From contig CAZIOH010000058.1 of the NCBI GenBank assembly GCA_964540815.1, positions 1 to 40,642 of the forward strand: DNA of 40,642 nucleotides, read 5' to 3'. Both the position numbers and the translations under genes were made by a program. This DNA comes from CAZIOH01 sp964540815 (GTDB lineage Bacteria > Myxococcota_A > Polyangia > Fen-1088). Within the stretch, counting starts at the first letter, position 1, and each line of letters starts with the position of its first letter. The notes under the pieces were generated by a model, which worked only from the letters and a program-made list of their open reading frames with translations, ran no database searches and was not told where the DNA came from. Below are positions 25,568 through 34,333 of the stretch, in pieces.

Positions 25568-25765
25568 ATGCTGATGGGGGCGAAGGTCTTCACCGCGACG
25601 AAGGCCAAGGACAGGGAGGAGCTGGGCGAGGTTCTCACGCGATGGTTGCGTGACAATCCAAAGAACAAGGTCATCGACAAGGTCGTGACCCAGAGCTCCG
25701 ACAACGAGTTCCACTGTCTCTCGATCACGATCTTCTACGAAGTTCCTTTGCCTGCGGCGACCTGA
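25568..25765 (+). CDS. Small conserved-looking protein, 65 aa
   Basis: The ATG at 25568 has AAGGAG 9 nt upstream, a better start than the in-frame ATG at 25520. The 65-residue product reads as a compact soluble alpha/beta protein (KVFTATKAKDREELGEVLTRWL, then VVTQSSDNEFHCLSITIFY), with no signal peptide or membrane segment. The alternation of charged helix and hydrophobic strand suggests a folded domain such as a small alpha/beta ferredoxin-like unit. I do not recognise the family. It lies upstream of nadK on the same strand. Confidence 0.7.
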   Translation: MLMGAKVFTATKAKDREELGEVLTRWLRDNPKNKVIDKVVTQSSDNEFHCLSITIFYEVPLPAAT

Positions 25766-25844
25766 GCCGCCCGCCTCGTCCCTGCCGTGGCTCGACTCTG
25801 CTCCGCTCGGCCATGTCGACGCGGGCAGCGGTCCTCGGTCAGGC

Positions 25845-25850
25845 TATACT
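25845..25850 (+). promoter_or_regulatory. Candidate -10 (TATACT) of nadK, near-leaderless
   Basis: TATACT ends 10 bp before the nadK ATG at 25861 and there is no Shine-Dalgarno between. Transcription from it would leave a leader of only a few nucleotides. Confidence 0.55.
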
Positions 25851-25860
25851 GGGCCGCTTG

Positions 25861-26715
25861 ATGCGATTCGGGTTCCTTCTCAAGCGAGGCAAGCTCGAAG
25901 CACGCCAGCTCGCGGTCGAGCTGGCGCAGTTGTTGCGGTCGCGGGGGGATCGGGTGTTTGCCTCCGACACGGATGGCTCCCCGTTCCCCGGCGCAGCGGC
26001 GGTCAAGGAGAGGGATCTCGGCGCGTCCGTCGACGTGCTCATCGTGCTCGGGGGGGATGGGACCTTCCTCTACGGGGCGGGCCTGGTATCCGACCTCGGG
26101 GTCCCCATCTTCGGCGTGAACCTCGGCAGCATGGGGTTCATGACCCGCTACCAGACCTCCGAGGCCGCCGGGGCGCTGGTCGCGATCAGCGAGGGGCACC
26201 TGCCGATCGACCAGCGCATGCGGCTGTCGATCACGGTTCGTGCGCTCGATGGAGAGGTGCTCGAGACCCGCAGCGCCGTCAACGATGCGGTGATCAGCCA
26301 GCCCGCCATGGCGCGGCTGCTCGACCTCGAGGCGCGTCTGGATGGTGCCGCCATCACCACGTACAAGTCGGATGGATTGATCCTGGCCACGCCCACCGGC
26401 TCGACCGCCTACAACCTGGCGGCCGGTGGCCCGATCCTCAGCCCCGATCTCGAGGCCATCGTGCTCAGCCCCATCTGCCCCCACACGCTCACCAACCGCC
26501 CCCTCGTGGTCCGCGCCGACAGCCACGTGACGGTGACCAACGTGTCGGAGGGTGCCGCGCAGCTCACCATCGATGGACAGTGGGGCCGGCCGCTCCTGCC
26601 CGGACAGTCCATCCGCGTGGGCCAGGCCGATCGCCCCCTGCGGGTCTTCCGCGGCAGCGGCTCCTTCTTTGCCGTGTTGCACGAGAAGCTCTTCTGGGGC
26701 GAGCGCCAAGGGTAG
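25861..26715 (+). CDS. nadK: NAD kinase
   Basis: The 284-residue protein phosphorylates NAD to NADP. Motifs: VLGGDGTFLYGAG (~61-73), GVNLGSMGF, VNDAVIS, the catalytic-site TPTGSTAYNLAAGGP and a C-terminal beta region with FFAVLHEKLFW. I chose ATG 25861 (MRFGFLLKRG), the usual position of the family start, over an upstream ATG at 25813. No unusual residues were noticed. recN follows 134 bp later, a pairing seen in many bacteria. Confidence 0.95.
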   Translation: MRFGFLLKRGKLEARQLAVELAQLLRSRGDRVFASDTDGSPFPGAAAVKERDLGASVDVLIVLGGDGTFLYGAGLVSDLGVPIFGVNLGSMGFMTRYQTSEAAGALVAISEGHLPIDQRMRLSITVRALDGEVLETRSAVNDAVISQPAMARLLDLEARLDGAAITTYKSDGLILATPTGSTAYNLAAGGPILSPDLEAIVLSPICPHTLTNRPLVVRADSHVTVTNVSEGAAQLTIDGQWGRPLLPGQSIRVGQADRPLRVFRGSGSFFAVLHEKLFWGERQG

Positions 26716-26849
26716 GCGCAGAGCGCCGCACGCAACCGGCGTGGTTCGCGGTCGATGAGAGTACAGCAAGCGAGGAGGCAGCGGGTTTTGCCACACGTGC
26801 GACAGGACAGGCGAGGTTCATCCCGGCAGCGCGCCCGGGGGGCGTCACG

Positions 26850-28550
26850 ATGATCGCGGTGCTGCGGATCTCGGGCTTTGCCCTGATCGACGAGCTCGAG
26901 CTCGCGCTTGGGCCCGGCCTCACGGTCATCACCGGCGAGACCGGGGCCGGCAAGAGCATCCTGGTCGAGGCGCTGGGCCTGCTGCGCGGGGGCCGCGCCA
27001 GCGCGGAGTCGATTCGCACCGGCGCCGAGGAGGCGCGGGTGGAGGCGGCCCTCGAGCTCCGACCGGGCTCGGTGGCGCGGGAGCGGCTGCTGGCCGATGG
27101 TCGCGAGGTGGACGGCGAGCTGGTGGTGCGGCGGACCATCGCCCGTTCGGGCCGCGGGCGCATCCACCTCGGTGGCACCCTGGCGACCGCCAACGATCTC
27201 GCCGCGACGGTGGGGGGCCTCATCGACATCGCTTCGCAGCACGATCAACAGACACTGACCGATCCCGACAACCAGCTGGCGATCCTCGACGCCTTCGCCG
27301 GGAACCTCGGGCTCACCGACGAGATGCAGGCCGCCCACCGGGCCCTCCAGGAGGCCCGGCTCGAGCTCGAGGCGTTCAACACCGACGCCCGCACCCGGGC
27401 CGAACGCGAGGATCTGCTGCGGTACCAGCTCCAGGAGATCGAGGCGGCGAGGCTGTCCGACCCCGACGAGGAGACGCTGATCAAGGCCGAGCGCGAGCGG
27501 CTGCGCAGCGCCTCGAAGTTCGAGGCGGCGGTGGGGCGGGGGGAGGAGGTGCTCTACGCGGGAGAGGCGGCGGTGGTGGGCACCCTCGCCGGGGTGGCGC
27601 GCGAGCTCGAGACGCTGGCGCCGCTCGACCCGGCGCTGCGCCCGTTCGCCGAACGGCTGCGCGAGGCCCAGATCCAGATCGAGGACGTCGCGCGGGAGCT
27701 CGGCCGCTACGGGCAGGGGATTCGCTCCGATCCGGCGCGGCTGACCGAGATCGAGGACCGGCTGTTCCTGCTCGGACGCCTCGCCCGCAAGCACGGGGGC
27801 ACCCTGGCGGATGTGCTCACGCGCGCGGAGCGCATGCGGGCCGAGCTGGCGGCGATTGGCTCCTTCGATGAGGAGCTCGCCGGGCGGCGCGCGGCGGTGG
27901 ATGCCGCCACGGCCCGGGCCGAGCACGCCGCCCTGGCCCTCTCGGTGTCGCGCAAGGACGCCGCCGCCGGCCTCGAGAAGCGCGTCAACCGCGGCCTGCG
28001 CGAGCTGGCGCTGGCGACGGCCAAGCTGCCGATCGTGGTCGAGCCGAGAGACGCGATCGGACCCGGCGGGGCGGATCGCGTGCGTTTTCAGTTCGCGCCC
28101 AATCCCGGCGAGCCGCCACGTCCCCTGGCCAAGATCGCCTCGGGCGGCGAGCTGTCGAGGGTCATGCTGGCCGTCAAGCAAGCGCTCGCCCACTCCGACC
28201 GGGTGTCGACCTACGTCTTCGACGAGGTCGACACCGGGGTGGGCGGCGCGGTGGCGGAGACCATCGGGAGGAAGCTGAAGTCCATCGCGACCGACCGGCA
28301 GGTGATCGCCATAACCCACCTGCCGCAGATCGCGGTCTTCGCGGACACCCACCTGCGGGTGGAGAAGCACGTGAAGGGGGAGCGCACCACCATCACCATC
28401 GCGCGGCTCGACGAGGCCCGGCGCTCGGCGGAGATCGCGCGCATGCTGTCCGGGGCCACCCCCACCAAGCAGGCGGGTGCGCACGCCGACGAGATGTTGC
28501 GCCGCGCGCGCCAGTCCGACGCGCGCGACGGGACCGACCGCACCGCTTGA
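26850..28550 (+). CDS. recN: DNA repair protein RecN
   Basis: The 566-residue SMC-like ATPase acts in repair of double-strand breaks. Walker A ITGETGAGKSILVEAL is near residues 27-42. SQHDQQTLTDP follows, then a long coiled-coil region (~150-400) rich in Ala, Glu and Arg. The signature IASGGELSRVMLA (~427-439) and Walker B TYVFDEVDTGVGG (~452-464), with THLPQIA after it, complete the ATPase head. The start ATG is placed by the family N-terminus MIAVLRISGFALIDELEL. Confidence 0.95.
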   Translation: MIAVLRISGFALIDELELALGPGLTVITGETGAGKSILVEALGLLRGGRASAESIRTGAEEARVEAALELRPGSVARERLLADGREVDGELVVRRTIARSGRGRIHLGGTLATANDLAATVGGLIDIASQHDQQTLTDPDNQLAILDAFAGNLGLTDEMQAAHRALQEARLELEAFNTDARTRAEREDLLRYQLQEIEAARLSDPDEETLIKAERERLRSASKFEAAVGRGEEVLYAGEAAVVGTLAGVARELETLAPLDPALRPFAERLREAQIQIEDVARELGRYGQGIRSDPARLTEIEDRLFLLGRLARKHGGTLADVLTRAERMRAELAAIGSFDEELAGRRAAVDAATARAEHAALALSVSRKDAAAGLEKRVNRGLRELALATAKLPIVVEPRDAIGPGGADRVRFQFAPNPGEPPRPLAKIASGGELSRVMLAVKQALAHSDRVSTYVFDEVDTGVGGAVAETIGRKLKSIATDRQVIAITHLPQIAVFADTHLRVEKHVKGERTTITIARLDEARRSAEIARMLSGATPTKQAGAHADEMLRRARQSDARDGTDRTA

Positions 28551-28755
28551 TCTCGACGGTGGTGACGACGAGGCGCCCGCGGCGCGCGCCTCGAGTCCGC
28601 GTTGCGCGCGTTGACCGAGCGCCATCGACGTGATACGGAAAAGGGGAGCACATCTGGAGGTGCGCGAAGCCTGCGACGCAGGTGGCGCGGCTCGGGTGTG
28701 TCAGGCACCCAGGCCACCACATTTGTCGCCCCGTCGAAAGAGAAGGTCTGCCGAG

Positions 28756-30285
28756 GTGCGCAACTCGTTGCGTCTGTTCGGGTTGCTCACCGTCCTCGGC
28801 GCCGTCAACGTCTACGTGTTCTTCTTCAACCACGGGACCGCTCCGCGCGAGGTGCTGAAGCCCTCGACGCTCTCCAGGTCCGCGATGGGCAAGTCCGGGT
28901 CCAAGTCTGGGGCGACGTCCGGCTCGACGTCCGGTTCGGTGATCTCATCCTCATCGAAGGATCTCCCGAGCTCCGATCCGGCGCCCGTGGGGGACGACTC
29001 GGATCCGGCCAGGATCGTCGGACTTCCGGCTGCCACGGTCTCGGGCCCGGAAGAGCCGCCCGCGCCCGCGGGGAGCGTCGGCGGCGACGCGGTGGCCCGC
29101 GGGCAGGCCCAAGCACCGACCACCCTGGGGAGCCCATCCCCAAAAGACCAGCCCGGGGGGAGCCCGGGAGAGGACGACGACACGGGACAAAGCCCGGAAA
29201 AGCGCGTCGGTCCGTCGGACACGCTGGGACAGATCCTCGTCCGTGAGGGATTCGGCCCGGAGGTGGCCGCCCGGATCACGGCGGTCCTGTCCCGTCTCTT
29301 CGATCCGCGCCTGATCCGGGCCGGTCAGGCCTACCGGGTGCGGCTCGACGAGCAAGGAGAGCCCGAGGCCTTCGAGCTGCGTCCGAACGCCGTGACCCGA
29401 TTCGCGGTGACGCGCGGAAGCGGGAGCGACTGGGTCGTGACGCGGGTGGATCAATCGGTCGACAGCCAGGTCGCGTCCGTGGCCGGGGTCATCGAGTCCT
29501 CCCTCTACGAGTCGGTGCAGAAGGCCGGCGAGTCCAGCGCCCTCGCGGGCCTCCTCGTCGAGTTGCTGGCCTGGGACGTCAACTTCTTCACCGACACACA
29601 CCCCGGGGACACCTGGAAGGTGGTGGTCGAGAAGCAATATCTCGGCGGGCGCTTCTACCGCTACGGGCACCTCCTCGCCGCCGAGTACGGTGGCAAGGTC
29701 GGACCCTTCCGGGCCTTCTACTGGAGGTCCGGGGCGGGTGAGGGTGGGGGCCACTACTTCGACGAGCGCGGCCAGGCCATCGCCAAGACCTTGCTGAAGA
29801 CACCGCTGCGCTTCGTGCGGGTCAGCTCCACCTTCGATCGCCACCGCTTCCACCCGATCCTGCACCGGGAGAAGGCCCACCTCGGGATCGACTACGCCGC
29901 GCCGGTGGGAACGCCGGTGTGGGCATCGTCGGCGGGCAAGGTGGTCGAGTGCCAGATGAAGCGCGGCTCGGGAAACACGGTGGTGCTGGCCCACGCCAAT
30001 GGGCTCGCGACCCGCTACTACCACCTGTCACGGTTCGCGCGCGGGTTGAAGGTGGGCAAGCTCGTCCGGCAGAAGGAGGTCATCGGTTTCGTCGGGACCA
30101 CCGGCCTGTCGACTGGCCCGCACCTGCACTTCAGCGTCACGCAGAACGGGGCCTTCGTCGATCCCAGCAAGGTGAAGATGAATCGGGACGCGCCCGTGCC
30201 CGATCGCGGCGCGTATCTCGGCGCGGTTCGCGAGCGCCTGGCGGTGCTGCGACAGCTGCAACCGACCGCGCTGGCGCGCAACTGA
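28756..30285 (+). CDS. M23 peptidoglycan endopeptidase, membrane-anchored
   Basis: The GTG start at 28756 gives a 509-residue protein. Residues ~5-24 are a single membrane anchor (LFGLLTVLGAVNVYVFFF), followed by a Ser/Pro/Gly-rich linker (~30-150) with repeats of SGSTSGS type, an OapA/LysM-like segment (SDTLGQILVREGF), and a C-terminal peptidase M23 domain (~345-480). The zinc site is represented by HLGIDYAAPVGTPV and HLHFSV. It probably cleaves peptide cross-links in the periplasm, like MepM. An in-frame ATG at 28630 would add a basic, low-complexity N-terminus; I rejected it. Confidence 0.9.
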   Translation: MRNSLRLFGLLTVLGAVNVYVFFFNHGTAPREVLKPSTLSRSAMGKSGSKSGATSGSTSGSVISSSSKDLPSSDPAPVGDDSDPARIVGLPAATVSGPEEPPAPAGSVGGDAVARGQAQAPTTLGSPSPKDQPGGSPGEDDDTGQSPEKRVGPSDTLGQILVREGFGPEVAARITAVLSRLFDPRLIRAGQAYRVRLDEQGEPEAFELRPNAVTRFAVTRGSGSDWVVTRVDQSVDSQVASVAGVIESSLYESVQKAGESSALAGLLVELLAWDVNFFTDTHPGDTWKVVVEKQYLGGRFYRYGHLLAAEYGGKVGPFRAFYWRSGAGEGGGHYFDERGQAIAKTLLKTPLRFVRVSSTFDRHRFHPILHREKAHLGIDYAAPVGTPVWASSAGKVVECQMKRGSGNTVVLAHANGLATRYYHLSRFARGLKVGKLVRQKEVIGFVGTTGLSTGPHLHFSVTQNGAFVDPSKVKMNRDAPVPDRGAYLGAVRERLAVLRQLQPTALARN

Positions 30286-30303
30286 GCGCACGCGTCGGCC
30301 TGC

Positions 30304-30309
30304 TATACT
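30304..30309 (+). promoter_or_regulatory. Candidate -10 (TGCTATACT), leaderless start
   Basis: TATACT preceded by TGC ends 8 bp before the ATG at 30318, which has no Shine-Dalgarno; this fits an extended -10 and a leaderless mRNA. Confidence 0.55.
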
Positions 30310-30317
30310 GCCCGTTC

Positions 30318-30740
30318 ATGGGTCGTATTTTTCTCGGATTTCTGAAGGGCGGGCTGCTCGGCGCCATTCTGGGATACGCCGGCAGCGCGGCCGGGCTGGT
30401 CAGCGGACCCCTGGCCTTGGTGCTCTACGCCGCCATCGGTGGGGTGGTGGGCCTGTTCTGCGGCAGGCCTCTGTGGCGGCAAGAGACCATCTTCACGCCG
30501 ATCTTGAAGGCGCTGTTCGGGGCCGGGGTCGGGGTGGGGCTCGCGTTCCTGGCACGAAAGGTGCTCGGAACGACGGTCGTCCCGATCGCCGCCATCCCCG
30601 GCTCGGTCGGTCATCCCATCTCCGAGGTGCCCGCCTTGGTCGGTCCGTTGGTCGGGGCCATCTACGGGATCTTCGTCGAGCTCGACGATGGAGGCGCGGG
30701 CCCAGCCGCGCCGGCACCCGCCAAGTCCCCGCGCCGGTGA
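30318..30740 (+). CDS. Small membrane protein, 140 aa
   Basis: The protein has several hydrophobic, Gly/Ala-rich helices (about 8-30, 33-50, 65-82 and 100-120) and a C-terminal Pro/Ala tail. The first ATG follows a TATACT-like -10 by 8 bp. No family recognised. It overlaps truA by 4 bp (GTGA), so it is translationally coupled to it. Confidence 0.7.
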   Translation: MGRIFLGFLKGGLLGAILGYAGSAAGLVSGPLALVLYAAIGGVVGLFCGRPLWRQETIFTPILKALFGAGVGVGLAFLARKVLGTTVVPIAAIPGSVGHPISEVPALVGPLVGAIYGIFVELDDGGAGPAAPAPAKSPRR

Positions 30741-31528
30741 TCGACCAGCGCGACGCTCTCGCATCGCCAGCGAGGACTCCGGCCCCGGCGGACGGGCGGA
30801 AGCTCAAGATCGGTATCGAGTACGACGGCACCGACTTTTCGGGGTGGCAGCGCCAGATCGGTCGGCGCACCGTCCAGGAATCGATCGAGCACGCCATCCA
30901 CGAGCTGCTCGGTGAGTCCGTCGAGGTCCGAGGCGCTGGGCGGACCGACGCCGGAGTTCACGCGGAGGGCCAGGTCGGCAGCTTCTTCCTGGAATCGCGC
31001 ATCCCGGACCGGGGCTTGCTGCGCGCGCTGAACTCGAGGCTGCCGAGCGACATCGCCGTCACCGCGGTCGAGACCGTGCCGGCCGCCTTCGACGCGCGCT
31101 TCTCGGCGCGTGGCAAGGTCTACCGCTACCGGATCTGGAACCACTCGGTTCGCTCCGCCAAGCACGCCCGCACCACCTGGCAGTGTCCACGCCCGCTCGA
31201 GCTCGGCGCCATGCGCGCGGCGGCGGCGTTGCTGACCGGCGAGCACGATTTTCGGGGCTTCCGCTCGTCGGACTGCGAGCGACACAACACCGTCCGCCAG
31301 ATCCGGCGCCTCGAAATCCAGCGGCAAGGCGCGCTCGTCGAGGTGGAGATCGAGGCGACCGCCTTTCTGCGGAACATGGTGCGGATCCTGGTCGGAACTC
31401 TGGCCGACGTGGGCCGCGGCTACCTGGACGTGGCCACCGTGACCCGCGTCCTCGAAACCGGCGACCGCACGGCGGGTGGAGTCACTGCTCCGCCGCAGGG
31501 CCTGACCCTGGCCCGCGTCATTTATTGA
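30737..31528 (+). CDS. truA: tRNA pseudouridine(38-40) synthase
   Basis: The 263-residue enzyme makes pseudouridine in the tRNA anticodon arm. The catalytic Asp is D71 in GAGRTDAGVHA. IGIEYDGTDFSGWQRQ, YRYRIWN, DFRGFRSSDC and FLRNMVRILVGTL are standard. The start is a GTG overlapping the previous stop; the first ~20 residues are low complexity and the fold begins at RKLKIGIEYDG. The gene ends 7 bp into the convergent plsC gene. Confidence 0.94.
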   Translation: MIDQRDALASPARTPAPADGRKLKIGIEYDGTDFSGWQRQIGRRTVQESIEHAIHELLGESVEVRGAGRTDAGVHAEGQVGSFFLESRIPDRGLLRALNSRLPSDIAVTAVETVPAAFDARFSARGKVYRYRIWNHSVRSAKHARTTWQCPRPLELGAMRAAAALLTGEHDFRGFRSSDCERHNTVRQIRRLEIQRQGALVEVEIEATAFLRNMVRILVGTLADVGRGYLDVATVTRVLETGDRTAGGVTAPPQGLTLARVIY

Positions 31529-32328
31529 GTAGGGGGGGACCGCCCGGCGCCTCGGGCGTCGGCGTTCTCGGCGAGCATCTGGGCGATCGCGTCCCGGATC
31601 TTTTCGACCAGCACCGTGCGCTCCCCCGAGGAATGAATGCCTGCGGTGGCGATGGGCTCGCCGACGTCCACGTGGACGGTCCCGCGGCGCAGGAAGACGC
31701 TCCCGCGCGGCATGATCTCGCGGGAACCGCGGATGGCGATGGGGACGATCGGCACCCCCGCTTCGGCCGCCAGGTGCACGCCACCCTTCTTGAAGGGACC
31801 GAGCGTGCCGTCGCGTGTGCGGGTACCCTCTGGAAAGATGGCCACCGACGTCCCGGAGCGAATGCGGGCGGCCGCGCGCGCGATGCTGCGGCGGGCGGCC
31901 GCCGGGTTCTGGCGATCGATGAAGATGAACCGCCCGGCCGCCATGGCCCACCCGAAGAGCGGGATGTGTCCGAGTTGCTTCTTGGCGATGAAGCGGAAGT
32001 TCACCGGGAGGGCCACGAACAGCGCCCAGATGTCGACCGACGAGGCGTGGTTGGCCGCGAACACGTACGGGCGATCCGCGGCGAGGGCGCCGCCGGTGCC
32101 GTGGAAAGTGACCACCACCCGCACCCGCGCGGTGGCCAGCAAGAGGCGCGACCACAGCCGGGCCAGGAAGATGACCGCGTCCCCGGACGGGGAGAAGGGA
32201 AAGGAGGCGATGGCCAGCACCGCCCCCACCAGCGTGGAGGCCACGAAGTAGACGACGTGACACCGCGCCCAGACGGTGTCGAGGCGGGAGGCTCGGGCCG
32301 GCGATTCAGGGGCCATGCTGACGGTCAA
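31522..32328 (-). CDS. plsC: 1-acyl-glycerol-3-phosphate acyltransferase
   Basis: The 268-residue enzyme adds the second acyl chain in phosphatidic acid synthesis. It has an N-terminal hydrophobic region (~25-45), catalytic NHASSVD (93-99, H94 and D99), FRFIAKKQLGHIPLFG, FPEGTRTRDG (165-174) and VPIVPIAI. The stop overlaps the convergent truA by 7 bp. It is divergent from pssA, 52 bp away, so two phospholipid genes share one intergenic region. Confidence 0.93.
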   Translation of the reverse strand: MTVSMAPESPARASRLDTVWARCHVVYFVASTLVGAVLAIASFPFSPSGDAVIFLARLWSRLLLATARVRVVVTFHGTGGALAADRPYVFAANHASSVDIWALFVALPVNFRFIAKKQLGHIPLFGWAMAAGRFIFIDRQNPAAARRSIARAAARIRSGTSVAIFPEGTRTRDGTLGPFKKGGVHLAAEAGVPIVPIAIRGSREIMPRGSVFLRRGTVHVDVGEPIATAGIHSSGERTVLVEKIRDAIAQMLAENADARGAGRSPPTQ

Positions 32329-32365
32329 GCTTTCGGTCCCCGATGCGATGTAGGTGAGGCGGTGT

Positions 32366-32371
32366 TATGAT
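32366..32371 (+). promoter_or_regulatory. Candidate -10 (TATGAT) of pssA, leaderless
   Basis: TATGAT ends 9 bp before the GTG start at 32381, without a Shine-Dalgarno. Confidence 0.5.
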
Positions 32372-32380
32372 GCCTGCCTC

Positions 32381-33322
32381 GTGGATTTCCGGAAGACCTA
32401 CTACATTCTTCCGAACCTTTTCACGTTGTCGAACGTGTTTTCGGGGTTCATCTCGATCTCGCTGTCGGCATCGGGCCAAGGTGGGTCGGATCTTTACCTC
32501 GCCGCCCTGGCGATCTGCTTCGGATTCTTCTTCGACACGTTCGACGGGCGGGTGGCGCGCCTCACCAAGACCCAGACCGACCTCGGGCGCGATCTGGATT
32601 CGCTGTCGGATCTGGTGACCTTCGGCGCCGCCCCGGCGCTGCTGGTCTACAAGTGGGGCCTCACCAGCTTCGGTCGCTGGGGCCTGGTCATCTCCGGGCT
32701 GTTCCTGTGCGGCGGCGCGCTGCGCCTCGCGCGCTTCAACGTGCTGTCGCGGCGCGAGGAGTCCTCCGGGCACAAGAACCCGGGCAAGTACACCCTCGGG
32801 CTCACCATCCCGGCCGCCGCCAGCGTGGTGGTGTTGATGGTGCTCCTCACCCACAACGCGGGGCAGTTCCAGAAGGTCAGCCAGGGCCTGGTGGCCGCGG
32901 TGGTGCTGGCCCTCGCGTACCTGATGGTGTCGCGCATCCGCTTCCGGTCGTTCAAGGATGTGCGGCCCACGCGCAAGACCGTGGGCGCCATCCTGGTGGT
33001 GGCGGGCGGCTGGATCGCCATGCGCATGAACCGCATCGACGACGCGTTCATCTTCCTGACCTTGATCTCGGCGTACATCGCCCTTGGCCTGACCGAGGAG
33101 ATCATCTTCATCCGGCGGCGCCTGGCCGAGGCGCGCGCCCGGCAGAGCGGTCGCGCCGAGGAGGATGCCCTCAACGCCGATCTGCCGAAGGACGAGGAGG
33201 TCCTGGCCGAGCTCGGGGCCTTCGATCCGCAGGACGACGAGCCGGGCCGCCCCAGCGCCGACGACTCGGGGGGACACCCGGCGCCACCAGCCGCCGATCC
33301 GCACCCGGGCTCGGTCACGTAG
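32381..33322 (+). CDS. pssA: CDP-diacylglycerol-serine phosphatidyltransferase
   Basis: The 313-residue CDP-alcohol phosphotransferase has D55-G-x2-A-R-x8-G-x3-D-x3-D77 (DGRVARLTKTQTDLGRDLDS...), with about eight hydrophobic helices to residue ~240. It makes phosphatidylserine; the sequence resembles PssA of the archaeal/Gram-positive type. The last ~60 residues are acidic then Pro-rich and are probably a cytoplasmic tail. I chose GTG 32381 because the family motif begins at YYILPNLFTLSN. Confidence 0.9.
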   Translation: MDFRKTYYILPNLFTLSNVFSGFISISLSASGQGGSDLYLAALAICFGFFFDTFDGRVARLTKTQTDLGRDLDSLSDLVTFGAAPALLVYKWGLTSFGRWGLVISGLFLCGGALRLARFNVLSRREESSGHKNPGKYTLGLTIPAAASVVVLMVLLTHNAGQFQKVSQGLVAAVVLALAYLMVSRIRFRSFKDVRPTRKTVGAILVVAGGWIAMRMNRIDDAFIFLTLISAYIALGLTEEIIFIRRRLAEARARQSGRAEEDALNADLPKDEEVLAELGAFDPQDDEPGRPSADDSGGHPAPPAADPHPGSVT

Positions 33323-33358
33323 CCGCGTTTGCTCAGAGAGTGGGGTCCCTCTCCCTGG

Positions 33359-33386
33359 CCCTCACCCCGCTGGCGCGGGGTGAGGG
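33359..33386. repeat. 12-bp perfect hairpin
   Basis: CCCTCACCCCGC pairs with GCGGGGTGAGGG around a TGGC loop, just downstream of pssA. It is REP-like; no T-run follows on the plus strand. Confidence 0.7.
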
Positions 33387-33428
33387 GAAAAATCTGGGGC
33401 GGGGCACCGCGAAGTCCGTCATTCACCC

Positions 33429-33521
33429 CCCGCTGATCAGGCGAGCGCAGCGCGGCTTTGCCGCGCGGAGCGAGAGGGGTGCGGGGACGTGCAAGCGGCA
33501 GCGAGCCACGTCCCCGATACA
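33429..33521 (-). repeat. Two-hairpin dispersed repeat, copy B
   Basis: Inverted copy of the repeat at 88-180 (90 of 93 identical by eye), with the same two hairpins. It lies immediately past the stop of the MXAN_2562-like gene (33523), on the side where that gene would terminate, so it may act as its 3' end. A direct-orientation partial of the flanking pyrimidine-rich segment is at 33338-33357. Confidence 0.8.
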
Positions 33522-33522
33522 A

Positions 33523-34296
33523 TCAAAACTCGAAGAGCATGCCGGCCGTCCAGGTGTTGTCGCCGACGTGGAGCTTGGCGGAGGCACCGAGCCCGCTCAC
33601 GTCCGAGCGGGTCCACTCGAAGAACAGGTGCGTGCTGTTGATCCCGGTCTCCGAATCGAACTGCCGCGCGGAGCCCGGATCGAGGAAGTTGAGCACGAAC
33701 GACAGACCGGCGGCGGCGTGCCACCCCCAGGTCCCCCCTTGCCCCTTGCCCCCGACGGCAGGCTCGGGGATGTCCCCGTTGCCGTCGGTGACGGTCCAGA
33801 TGACGTAGTCGAGCCCGAGCTTGGCGTAGGGCACGAGCGGGACCCGCCAGCGCTCCCACGGGAGATCGAAGCGGTACACCGCCGACAGGGAGAGCGGGAT
33901 GAGCCGGAGCGTGGTCGAGTCCGCCGTGATGGCGTACCCCGGAGCATTGGTGGGATTGTTGGCGGACTCGCTGAAGTAGCCGACCGCGAAGCCCACCCCG
34001 AGCGATCCGACGTGGTGGAGAATCTGATAGTCGCCCTCGACCTGCGACATCAGGCGCCTGCTGTTCCCGAAGAAGTCGCGATACGGGTGAATGCCTCCCG
34101 GGAACTCGGAGTCGATGTCGGGCTTGTAGGGGCCAAAGCGAAACTCGAGCGCAAAGTGCTGTGGCGTGACGTAATGGTCGGATTCCCCCATGAACACCTG
34201 GGCGTGCGCCGTCGGTACGCCCAAGGCGAGCCCGCCCAGCGCGACGAGGACGGCGAGCTGGGCGAACTCGACGCCGCGACGGGGACCAAGAACCAT
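33523..34296 (-). CDS. MXAN_2562-family outer membrane beta-barrel protein
   Basis: The 257-residue protein starts with a signal peptide (to about residue 33, THAQ). It then shows alternating hydrophobic strands of a beta-barrel, from HFALEFRFGPYKP through VPYAKLGLDY to the final TWTAGMLFEF ending in Phe. It matches my knowledge of the MXAN_2562 family, found in Myxococcota. I chose ATG 34296, giving a compact signal peptide, over GTG 34332. It follows the MXYO-CTERM gene on the same strand, with the palindromic element between. Confidence 0.88.
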   Translation of the reverse strand: MVLGPRRGVEFAQLAVLVALGGLALGVPTAHAQVFMGESDHYVTPQHFALEFRFGPYKPDIDSEFPGGIHPYRDFFGNSRRLMSQVEGDYQILHHVGSLGVGFAVGYFSESANNPTNAPGYAITADSTTLRLIPLSLSAVYRFDLPWERWRVPLVPYAKLGLDYVIWTVTDGNGDIPEPAVGGKGQGGTWGWHAAAGLSFVLNFLDPGSARQFDSETGINSTHLFFEWTRSDVSGLGASAKLHVGDNTWTAGMLFEF

Positions 34297-34333
34297 CCGG
34301 ATGCCCACGTGGCGGGGCAGCGAGCCGCTCACG

